In this document: positions 23,601 to 35,600 of the stretch, piece by piece | Layout of the letters: each line of letters begins with the position of its first letter | Position numbering within the stretch: the stretch's first letter is position 1 | Translations under genes and position numbers: made by a program | NCBI RefSeq assembly: GCF_025370935.1 | Contig: NC_133478.1 | Span: 15,831,331-15,895,330, forward strand | Length of the DNA: 64,000 nucleotides | Direction: 5' to 3' | Origin: Choristoneura fumiferana | Lineage: Eukaryota > Arthropoda > Insecta > Lepidoptera > Tortricidae | Notes under the pieces: generated by a model | Database searches by the model: none | What the model saw: the letters and a program-made list of their open reading frames with translations, nothing else | Told to the model about the DNA's origin: nothing

Positions 23601-26600
23601 TCGTAAGGTCGCGGGTGAGCAAGGAAATTCTTTTAGTTCATTGATATGGACCTCCGCAAAGTAACGCCTGATTCAATAAATTATTTAAAATGCTGAAGCT
23701 TGAGATACCGATTCGATCCCCGTTCGGGGCAGATACTTGTGTGCATAATAGGTATGAATGTTTGTTCTTGGATTTGGACATCTAATACTTACATATTTTT
23801 ATTATCTATATGTATGTTTATCCATGGCTTAGTATCCATAGTACAAACTTAGCTTAGTTTGTGACTAGGTAAATTGGTAGAAGGTGTCAGTCTAGACGAA
23901 TTATACCTAACTGTATATAAATCAAAATGCACGTTAGTAGTAATGATGATATTATTTAATACTGTATTAAATACATTATTTTGTATATACCGTTACAATT
24001 TGAACGGGCATGTACCTATCTGAATATCAAAAATTTAAATATCAATAGTTAAAATATCGACGGACAAAATATCGAACCTAACCTAACCTGCTTTCAATAT
24101 TTTGACCGTCGACTTTGTAATATTAGATATATTCATTTTCGATATTCAGATACAAGTACGGGTAAGTCCCCATTTGAACAATAATACGATTGCCACATAT
24201 AAATCCATAGCCGCATGGCTCCGTGGATATTTCTGGCACCGCGACACCGTGTACATTTTGCACATAAAGCTTAACGAATTTATGTAGCACTTTTTTCTAG
24301 CAGCTTCTTCCATGTCAAGTTAGGGATACAGCGGTGCGTTGTCAGTCAGTCGCGATACTGTTGAAAAGTTTATTTACTTATGTAGATGATTTTATCGTCT
24401 CCTCAATCAATTGATCACGTTCTTAAGCACACTGAAGCTAGAATAATTTAGGTCAATATTGTTCCAGATATGACTTTCAGATAAAGCGTCCGTGGACGTG
24501 CCAGAGCTCCTGTCTGCGGTTCACTTGTTGAAACTGTTTGTACTCGATCCACGTAGTTCTGAAGCCATTTTGCATGCAGAGGCGACTTGAAAAAGTTTAT
24601 TGGCAAAGTGACTTGTTTTAAGTAGCATTCATTCGCTTTGGGTTTTTATCCACGTTTAAATACGATAAACAGAATTCGGACATGTCGTTGCCGATCGTGA
24701 AACTATTGGATTTGAACAGAAAACAATTTTTCACTACACATGCTCGTAAAAGTTCGTGTTTATGCTGTATCTAGGCGACATAAAATGACTTTTTATGCTC
24801 TAGTGCATAAAATAAAATCTTCGTCTAAGACCAACTTAAGACCAAGGTAATCAGGTGTCAACAGCCACAAACAAAAAAGTTTTTAAGTACATATTTTTAA
24901 ATAAATTTTAAAAAATAAATCAATCAAATCAATCATAATAAATAAATAAAATTAAAAAATATAATAATCATAATAATGCATAAAAAATAAAAGGTACATA
25001 GAAAGTGAATTATTGTTTCCACTGTTGCTATTTAATTTCCTCACAATCTAAGTGAAAAGCAGAGTGTAAAACTCGAGCATTAAACCCATTTTACCCTCGG
25101 CGTGTCTATCGACCCTCGCCATACTGGCTCGGGTGGCTATATGAAAGTCTTAGGTAAAATGACTCGTTTTATGCTCTTGTTGTACAATCTACTATTGAAT
25201 AATTTTACTGTATAAGAAATTACTTTGCGGAGGTCCCTATTAATAAACTATAAACAAATACCTTTTTTTTAAAGGTCGTGGGTGAGCAAAGTTGTTGATT
25301 ATAGATCATTAAAAAACGATTTATCAGGGTGGTGTCGTGACACTAAGTAATATGTCGAAGTCGTGATGGCTTCGTGGTTTGACCTACGAGTATGGCCTTT
25401 GAAGCAGAAGATTCTAGTCAAAATACCACAAACGGGACTTATCACGCTATTATTACACAAGTAATATTTTCCTCGACGTTTCGGCAACGTTATAGTTGCC
25501 GTGGTCACGAGTAGACTGAAGTGTGGGGTGTCAAGTCTGCCTAGCAGCGCGATTTCTTCGAACTACCCGCACTTGATCACTAATAGTGCTGGCACTCTTA
25601 TCACGAACTACCCGCACCTGGTCACTTTTATTAGTCACCCTATCACACCGACACACAAAACTAACAACGTCCGATCGTCCCTCCGAACATTCATCCCGAC
25701 GCCGACACTTATTAATAACAGGATTCCACGAAGATAAAAGCTTATACCCATCGTCCCGGTTGAAATTCTAGGCCAGAAGATTCTAGGCCAAAGGGGATGA
25801 TAATATCGAGAAATAAGAAACAGTGGAACCTAGATAAATATATTAGTCCCGTTAGTATTCTTTGGGTACATAAAGAACCCTAAAAAGAATCACAGATACA
25901 GTATGTAAGTTACTATTTACAATCCCCTCCGACCCTAAACACATAAAAGTGTAAATAAATAACATTCGCTTCCCAACAAAAATGATAATTTCCAAATGGA
26001 TTCCAATTCGTTGTTTTCTATCGCGGATGGGGCCCGGGGGGGCGATTCGCGCGAGAATGCCTTTGACACCGCGCACCTCTTCCTTTATGGCACAATTACA
26101 CTTGCTGCATGAACGCTGCGGTATACTTTCTGAGTCAAAAGTATCGTAACAAACTTCGATAACGTCTGCTAGCTATTGTTATAGAATCATCCCAGCCTAT
26201 ATACAGAACCACTGCTGGGATTCTTCTCAGAATGAGAGGGCTTGGGCCGTAGTTCCCACGCGGGCCCAGTTCGGATTGGGAACTTCACATACACCACTGA
26301 GTTACTTCGCATCGATGTTTTCCTTTACCGTAAATCTCGTGGTAAATTTTAAACGTAATTTTGCACGTCGGTTTCGAAAAACTCAGAGGTGCGGGCTGGG
26401 GTATTAACCCACGATCCTCTCTCTGCTTGAAAGGCCATAGGTCAAAAACCACTACCACCAGATTTGAGGTCATGCACACAAAAATATATCATGTAATGAC
26501 AGCGCGATCTTGACATTTACTCATTCATTTCCCTTCATTCTCCTTTCCCCATTAGTTCTTCACATGAAGAACATGTAGCTGTGCGTACAATGATTCACTT

Positions 26601-29600
26601 CAACTCTCGTGGCGTGGTCTGTTTTCCTGAGGGTTGGCAAACGTTAGGGGTTCTTAACTTTGTGTTTTGTCGCCTAATTAATTTTTAAATATCTACCAAT
26701 TGTGTTTTTATTTATTATATTATGTATGTTAGGCTATGAGGTATTTAGGTGTTGGGCGGTGTTTCCCGAAATAAATGGTTTATTATTTAACTAATTGCAA
26801 ATGCAGCCTCCTAATCCTTTTTTCTAAATTTGAGAAATTATTGTCAAAATTGCCTCGACGTTTCGTTAAGCAAAAAAAGGTGTTTTACTCGTAAAAACGA
26901 AATGTTTACTTTAAACTAATCCAAGCCCATCATCCCAGCCTATTTACGTCCCACTGCTGGGCACAGGCCTCCTTTCAGAATGAGAGGGCTTCGGCCGTAG
27001 CTCCCATGCGGGGCCAGTGCGGATTGGGAACTTCACACGTACCATTGAATTACTTCATAGGTGTGTGCAGGTTTCCTCACGATGTTTTCCTTCACCGTAA
27101 AGCTCTTGGTAAATTTCAAATGTAATTTCGCACATGAATTTATACTACTCAAAAGAATAATATAAGGGCCACTTGAATTTTACCAGTAAAATGAAATCAA
27201 AAATATGTTTTCGTTTTTAATTAAATACATTTAATTGAATGAAAAGTATGTGTACTGTGTTATGTTGTATTAATAAAAAAAAAAACAATTTTAGACAAAG
27301 AATGTTATAAAGAATTATACTTATTAGTATTTTCGTTTCACCCATAAAATTCACATGGACCTTATTTCTTTTCAGCAGTATAGAAAGTAGTTTTTCTATA
27401 CTGCTGAAAAGAAAATAAGGTCCATGTGAATTTTATGGGTGAGAGAGAGAGGATCGTGGGTTCAAACCCCAGCTCGCACCTCTGAGTTTTTCGAAACCGA
27501 CGTGCGAAATTACATTTAAAATTTACCACGAGCTTTACGGTAAAGGAAAACATCGATGCGAAGTAACTCAATGGTGTGTGTGAAGTTCCCAATCCGAACT
27601 GGGCCCGCGTGGGAACTACGGCCCAAGCCCTCTCATTCTGAGAAGAATCCCAGCAGTGGTTCTGTATAGGCTGGGATGATTCTATAACAATAGCTAGCAG
27701 ACGTTATGCACATCTGTTTCTGATCACGCGATACATCGTGCATTGAACTGATCTGTTTTAATAATTTTATATTTTGTAAAAATGGTATTCGTGAGAATAT
27801 TCAGGTTTTAAATTCTATTGGTATTGAAATTAAGATAGCTATTTGTTTTTTGTCTGAAGTTTTAGGAATAAATTTCGTACGAATCTCATTGTTTGCTCGT
27901 TTTTGGCTATCATGAATACCTGTTATACTGTGTTATACCTACTTTTATTTTAGGTACTTTTATTTTTATGAGTTTTTGCATTTATTTCCTCTCATACTAA
28001 CTAAAGTTATTGTAAAACATTGTACGATTTACTTGTGTATATTGAAGTCAATTTTCAACTCGTATTGGTTCTAAATATCATACATCATCATAATCTTTTT
28101 TATGTTGAAATTGTAACTGGTTAATTTATGTACAGTCAAGGGTATAAATATCTACACAGTTATAGCGTCAAATATATCATCGACCTTATAGCTCAGGCCT
28201 GAAATATCCGTTTTCCTAAAATGTATTTTTCGCAAAATGTCTGCTTTTCAGAATGTCAGCACGTCTTTTGTATAATGTCAGCTTCTCAAAATGACAGCTA
28301 TTTAAAATTGCCTCTCTCCTAGAATGACAGTGTTTGTATAATATTCGTTTTTCAGAAAGTGCTTATTCTCAAAATGTCTGCAATCATGGTCTTCAAATTT
28401 AATCTAAATCGGTTCAGCGGTATTTTATATGAGGTGTAGATATTTATGTTATCAAAGAATAAGTATGCAAGAATTAAACCTTTTACATTTAGAACATTGA
28501 TTTGAAAATAAAGCAGACATTATGGGAAAACAAACATAATAAGACTATAGCCTATTTAAAAAAGGGAAAATAACGGGAAAGCAGAAATTATGGTAATGCT
28601 AATAATATAGGTATGTTAATATTATGAATAAACGACTCCCTAAGATTGTACACATTTTAAATAACAGACATTTTGAGAAAGCTGACAAAATAGAAGTGCT
28701 AACATTGTGAAAACGCAGACGTTTTGAGAATTGTACATTTAAAAAAAACAGTAATTTCAGGCCTGAACCAACCTTATGGTTAGTAACAGAAAGGTGTATA
28801 AATATTTTTGACGTCTTGGTAACGTTCTTATATTTATGCCCTTGAAAATATTTGAGAGACTCTGTTACTCTACTACCGGTTCCTATTAATTAACGCAGTA
28901 GAACCTAAAACAATATTTTTTCGAAATTATTATCCTGTTTGTTGGTTTGTTTGATTGTCTGCGCGTGTGTTCGCGCTAGTCTCAGGAATGTCTAATTGTT
29001 ATTAACATAATACGTAGATGCGAATCTCACCAATTTATTGTAAAATTTTGGATGAACATTTTCTGAAAAATTTATTTGAATAGATTTACAAATAAAAAAG
29101 TTACGTCACTATGAATAATCAAGTCACAAAAACTAAGAAACATATTTTCACCAACGCCGTCAAAAAGCCTCCCCTTAGATAACAATCTTTCAGTATTAAT
29201 TTGATTCCACGTAACCATGTCGTCCGTCAGGTATTCGATCATTTATTATTCGCTCCCTAATAACGCCGGGTAAAATTACTCGGTGCCAGGATCAATAGAG
29301 ATATATCTCCGTAATAAGGGATGATTGTTCCGTGCAAGCCGAGCTTTGGGTGCCTATAAAAATTGGTTAAGACTCGAGCGGACGCATCTCGGTATCGGAT
29401 TGCGATCTACACGGGAATGTAAAGATAATTGATGATTGAGAAAAGGTTGAAATTGTTTTATTTAAGAGGTTGGAGAGTTAAAAAATGATAAGAAAATGGT
29501 CCAATTCAATGGTTATGGAAGTAGAAGCGATGCACTGCATTTCTAGATTTACTTAATGATTTACAAATTGCGTTTCATCGTTATAAAGATAAATGGCGAA

Positions 29601-32600
29601 AAAACTCAGAAACTCAGAATTGATGAAATTGAATTATATGGCTATGAAGAGTATATTCAACAGGCTATAAATATACTAAAAGCCTGTTTCACTACTCGTT
29701 GATAAATTTTACGTTTCCCATTACTGAAACATTTTGAGCTGGTCATGATTTAATTTGTGAATTGGTCCCGGCCGCTGAAGTTTAAGTTACTTAAAATAAT
29801 TTTGAAATTTTTGGCATTATCTTTCGGTTGAAAATTGTGTCTGTCGAAAGATTTTCATGTGCCAAACTCTAGCTGTTTATTTGATCAGTTAAAAAGCACT
29901 CCTTTTTGTTGCTATCTCTTTCCGTAACCATGAAACGTGTAGAGACAAAACGCAATTGAAAAACTTTGGCTGGACACCACCAAAAGTAGAGTAATTGCAA
30001 AAGTTGGAGTATGTTTGGATGATGTATCGGATCAACAAGATGCGGAGAGGGAATTAAGTATGTTTCGTACTCTTTGCCTCGTAAAACTGTAATGATGTAA
30101 GAAGGGAAAAAACCGACCATGTGACTGTGGGCAGTGGTAGCAGAGCCCCTTTTCTAAGCGAAATGTACGCAGTGTGGGGTCATTTTAGATGGTTAATGTT
30201 ATTGACATAGATAAATTATTATTATAGCACCACATAGCGTGTGTGTTTCTTATTTAGTTACTTAAGCAGTGACACTAGCGACATCTATGTTTTAGCCCTC
30301 ATCGAGAAACTTCAACACTCCATCGGAGCTAACCGCTCATCCGGACCAGAGATGTCGCTATTAAGCAATCAAATTAAGATTGGTTTTTCGAGTCTTTTTG
30401 TATTTTTATTTCAACTCCAAATTTTGTTACTTTTACGGTCATCCCGTAAAATCCATATCGAAAATACAAACTGAAACACTGAGATGCTGTCCAGTGGTGG
30501 TGTAGGGGTATGGCACACAGCACGGAATGCTGAGGACCTGGGTTTGATTCTCAGCGCTGGTCTCTTTTTCTGGTTTTTCTGTGCGTCTATGTTTCAGTTT
30601 GTATTTTTTAATATGAAATCAAGTAATAGACGATTAGTCCTAGATGGATCACTAGATATTAAAATAAAGGGAAAAAAATTGTGCTGACCCAATTTGAGCA
30701 AAATCTGAGCCGGTCACGATCTTGATGCATTTCAATTAGAGATGCAGACTATTTGCACTTTGTATTTGCATGCAGACAATGTTGTTGAGCATAGCGGATG
30801 TTTTATAATTGATATACAACATTTTAACATACGTAGTTCAATTCTATATACAAAATGAGCCAATTTTGCATTTGCAGCGTTCGAATGATTGTTGATCATT
30901 TACTTTTCTAACAGTGCCCAAGGGATATATTGACCCGGATAACTCACGTCTTAAATCGAGTTTAGCCCGACATGCTGCAGCGAGCGTGTTGCAGCAGCCG
31001 CCGAGTCGCGTTGCTCCGAAGACGAAGGGCTACGGATTAGCCCGAAACATGTCGGGCTAAACTCGATTTAAGACGTGAGTTATCCCGGTTAATATATTTA
31101 ATATGAGTGAATCTCACGGTAGTTTCATGTTCAAAAAAGTACCCAATGAAACTTAAATTTGGTATAAATATGTATATTCAGTAGCAATACAATAATCTGG
31201 TGCTTAAATTCTGGTGATCCATCTAGGTCCGTCTCTGTAGAGCGGAACTCTTCAACAGTAGCATCAACTTGAAACTTGTTACTGATAAGTATATGAATTT
31301 TGGATAACAATACGAGTAGAGTCAACAAAAACGTATTATTATTTTTTTAACATAAACTTTAAGTAGCTTCTATTCAGTTGTTCACCATTCTGAAAACCTT
31401 GCTTCACCTGATTCCGACCGGTGGTTATCACAAAACCGCGCCACCCCCAAGTCTAATCAAAGTCGCAAACTCCAGATCTTTACAACCTTATGGAGCAAAC
31501 TTTTTACTGCTAATACAAGCCTGATCATGTGTCATTAAATTCCAAGTAACGAGTTTATAATTGGACACGAAATTCTCTGAATTTCGGCAGTCAGGACTTA
31601 CAGAATTTATTTCAGAAGAAAGTATAGTTAAAAACTCATTATACTTCCTACTATACGAGTAACGTTTCCGTAATTGTAATTACATACAAACAAGTTGACG
31701 TTCCATTATTTAATTCTAAAAACGTAAAAATAAAAAATCGAGTCACCGTTCCCAAACAAAACGAATGGTGTGTGCTTTGTAACCCTCGATACCACGAAAA
31801 GTAGCAGACAAAAATGTAGTGCAAAAGCAAAAAGTTCCGGATAAAAATGTACCTAGTGTAAAAAATCGCGATAAAAGTGCAAAAAGAAAGTCGCAGATAA
31901 AAATGTAGTGCAAAAAAAAAGTCGCGGATAAAATGTAGTGCAAAAACAAAAAGTCGCGGAAAAAAATGTAGTGCAAAAATAAAAAGTCGCGGATAAAATG
32001 TAGTGCAAAAACAAAAAGTCGCGGATAAAAATGTAGTGCAAAAACAAAAAGTCGCGGATAAAAATGTAGTGCAAAAACAAAAAGTGGCGGTAAAAATGTA
32101 GTGCAAAAACAAAAAGTCGCGGAAATATGTAGTGCAAAAACAAAAAGTGGCGGATAAAAATGAAGTGCAAAAACAAAAAATAGCAGAAACAAAAAAAAAA
32201 GTCTCGGATAAAATTTACTTAGTGCAAAAAATCAGTCCAGATATAATACAACACACAAGATACGCGCGAAAAACAATACCACTCCTTGCAGTCGGTAAAA
32301 ACAAAAAGTCGCGGGCAACAGATAGTTGCTAATAAAAGCAAATAATAGAAGATGCAACCCGAAACTAATCGAACATCCGAACGAAATCTTCGTTTCTTTG
32401 GACATATCCATTCGCTGTAATTTTGTCCTTATCCTGTCCTTTCATAAATATCACATTATCAGTTAATAGATCTTGCTAATAAAGCGCTAATTAACGAATT
32501 GCGAATGTCACACAACTAAGTGATGTGAATTTTACACATATTTACATACATCTTACATTAGACACTGCGTTAAGGGGCTGTTTCACCATCCATTGATTAG

Positions 32601-35600
32601 TGTTAACTGGCGGTTAGGTGTGATGCCGTCTCTATTTGTTTTGTTCGAATAGACGGAGACGGCATCACATTTAACCGTCGGTTAACGCTAATCAATGGAT
32701 GGTGAAACAGCGCCTTAATCTCGAAAACAAGCTTTTGTCCCTTGACTGCCTTGATATTCCCGCGACTCCGTCTGGATTGTATTCATTTATACCGAATTTC
32801 ATCTAAATCGGTTTAGCGGCTTAAACGTGAAGAGGTAACAAACAAACAGACTTACAACTTTCCACTATAATATGGGTGTTACCATTTGTATGTACCTATT
32901 GTATTTTATTATTGCTTTTATATGCTGTCAATTGCACTATCTGCTTGTTTCTTTCTTCTCTCTGTTTTTGCCTGGTAGTGATCGCTCTTTAGCAATAAGG
33001 TCGCCTCATTGGTTATCGTGTATTTTTCTTAGTGTACTCTGAATTGTTTATGTGGTCTAGAATAAAGAGCGATTGTTTGTATACATACGTAAATAGTCCA
33101 ATAGAAGTTATTAAAATGCACACATTGATAACGTCAACTAACCAACGCACGTCTATCAGTTACACCAACTGCTGCTATTACTGTGTGGATTTATTTCCTT
33201 TTTATTTAACAATGCTGTTGCTTTACAATGTAATTATCCAAAATAATATCTAAAATATATTGTATATAAATAACTACTTGCCTTAATTAATAATAATATG
33301 ATACAAAGCATTATTCTCCTTCATTATACTAGTTACAATAAACCGCTATCCTATCACCAGTTCTCGAGTCGGATGCATAACAAATTGGTTCTCTCGTCGC
33401 GTCAAACCAGCCTGGAATGACGGAAAAATGGCCGCCGCAGTTCCTACGACGTCAATTCAATATTTACAGATACGACATAGGATACGCTAAAAAAAATAAA
33501 TTTTATTATATAAACAATCCCGTTATGGTATACAGAAATCCCTATTTAAGATTACTCCCCATAGAAATAAATTTGAAAATAAACTAATGAANNNNNNNNN
33601 NNNNNNNNNNNNNNNNNNNNNNNNNNNNNNNNNNNNNNNNNNNNNNNNNNNNNNNNNNNNNNNNNNNNNNNNNNNNNNNNNNNNNNNNNNNATAGAACGT
33701 AAGGTGTCCATCCACTTATGCAGGCATTGTACAATAAAGAGTCTTTGTATTGTATTGTATTGTATTCCTTAAATGTCTCCAATCATGGTCTTCAAATTTA
33801 ATCTAAATCGGTTCAGCGGTATTTTATATTAGGTATAGATATTTATGTTATCAAAGAGTAAGTATGCAAGCAATTAAACCTTTTACATTTAGAACATTGA
33901 TTTGAAAATAAAGCAGACATTATGGAAAACAAACATAACAAGACTATAGCCTATTTAAAAAAGTGAACATAACGGGAAAGCAGATATTATGGTAATGCTA
34001 ATAATATAGGAATGTTAACATTATGAATAAACGACTTCCTGAGATTGTACACATTTTAAATAACAGACATTTTGAGAAAGCTGACAAAATAGAAGTGCTA
34101 ACATTGTGAAAACGCAGACGTTTTGAGAATTGTACATTTTAGGAAAACAGACATTTCAGGCCTGAGCCGACCTTATGGTTAGTAACAGAAAGGTGTATAT
34201 ATATTTTTGACGTCTTGGTAACGTTCTTATATTTATGCCCTTGAAAATATTTGAGAGACTCTGTTACTCTACTACCGGTTCCTATTTATTAACGCAGTAG
34301 AACCTAAAACAATATTTTTTAAGAAATTATTATCCTGTTTGTTGGTTTGTTTGATTGTCTGCGCGTGTGTTCGCGCTAGTCTCAGGAATGACTAATTGTT
34401 ATTAACATAATACGTAGATGCGAATCTCACCAATTTATTGTAAATTTTTGGATTAACATTTTCTGAAAATTTTATTTGAATAGATTTACAAATAAAAAAG
34501 TTACGTCACTATGAATAATCAAGTCACAAAAACTAGGAAACATATTTTCACCAACGCCGTCAAAAAGCCTCCCTTAGATAACAATCTTTCAGTATTAATT
34601 TGATTCCACGTAACCATGTCGTCCGTCAGGTATTCGATCATTTATTATTCGCTCCCTAATAACGCCGGGTAAAATTACTCGGTGCCAGGATCAATAGAGA
34701 TATATCTCCGTAATAAGGGATGATTGTTCCGTGCAAGCCGAGCTTTGGGTGCCTATAAAAATTGGTTAAGACTCGAGCGGACGCATCTCGGTATCGGATT
34801 GCGATCTACACGGGAATGTGAAGATAATTGATGATTGAGAAAAGATTGAAATTGTTTTATTTAAGAGGTTGGAGAGTTCAAAAATGATAAGAATTATAGA
34901 TGGTCCAATTCAATGGTTATGGAAGTAGAAGCGATGCACTGCGTTTCTAGATTTACTTAATGATTGTATTGTATTGTATTGTATTACTACTCGTACAATT
35001 TGCGTTTCATCGTTATAAAGATAAATGGCAAAATAACTCAGAAACTCAGAATTGATGAAATTGAATTATATGGCTATGAAGAGTATATTCAACAGGCTAT
35101 AAATATACTAAAAGCCTGTTTCACTACTCGTTGATAAATTTTACGTTTCCCATTACTGAAACATTTTGAGCTGGTCAAGATTTAATTTGTGAATTGGTCC
35201 CGGCCGCTGAAGTTTAAGTTACTTAAAATAATTTTGAAATTTTTGGCATTATCTTTCGGTTAAAAATTGTGTCTGTCGAAAGATTTTTCATGTGCCAAAC
35301 TCTAGCTGTTTATTTGTTCAGTTAAAAAGCACTCCTTTTTGTTGCTATCTCTTTCCGTAACCATGAAACGTGTAGAGACAAAACGCAATTGAAAAACTTT
35401 GGCTGGACACCACCAAAAGTAGAGTAATTGCAAAAGTTGGAGTATGTTTGGATGATGTATCGGATCAACAAGATGCGGAGAGGGAATTAAGTATGTTTCG
35501 TACTCTTTGCCTCGTAAAACTGTAATGATGTAAGAAGGGAAAAAAACCGACCATGTGCGAGTCGTACTCGCACACTGTGGGCAGTGGTAGCAGAGCCCCT

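Larger units (their letters stand above)
26159..27707. repeat. Inverted duplication carrying SINE family 1
   Basis: The left arm 26159-26425 and right arm 27441-27707 are near-identical complements of about 267 bases. Each holds a SINE family 1 body plus the same non-SINE flank (attctataacaatagctagc, agacgttat on the right; its complement at 26159-26188). Because the flank is shared, the arms arose by copying a SINE with its surroundings, not by two insertions. Between them lie a further SINE fragment (26930-27145, minus) and a perfect hairpin at 27339-27441. Confidence 0.85.
28373..33591 (+). repeat. Large direct duplication, copy 1 (ends at assembly gap)
   Basis: About 5.2 kb, collinear with 33775-39320 and highly similar along its length (for example ggttcagcggtattttatat, gactcgagcggacgcatctc, cgcgcgaaaaacaataccac in both). 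The last about 250 bases before the gap lose single bases in homopolymers relative to copy 2 (caaaccagcctgg against caaacccagccgtggg), which looks like poor contig-end sequence. Contents: nested foldback, SINE family 3, MITE family I, family E, the 33-bp minisatellite and MITE family B. Confidence 0.95.

Noticed and set aside
24078..24096. Telomere-type repeat (CCTAA)n
   Set aside because: Only two or three units of cctaa within a MITE; the same holds near 48450, 50600-50900 and 51688.
31651..32192. Minus-strand ORFs of 107-153 codons rich in F, L, H and Y
   Set aside because: They are translations of the 33-bp minisatellite; any frame without a stop in one unit stays open through the array.
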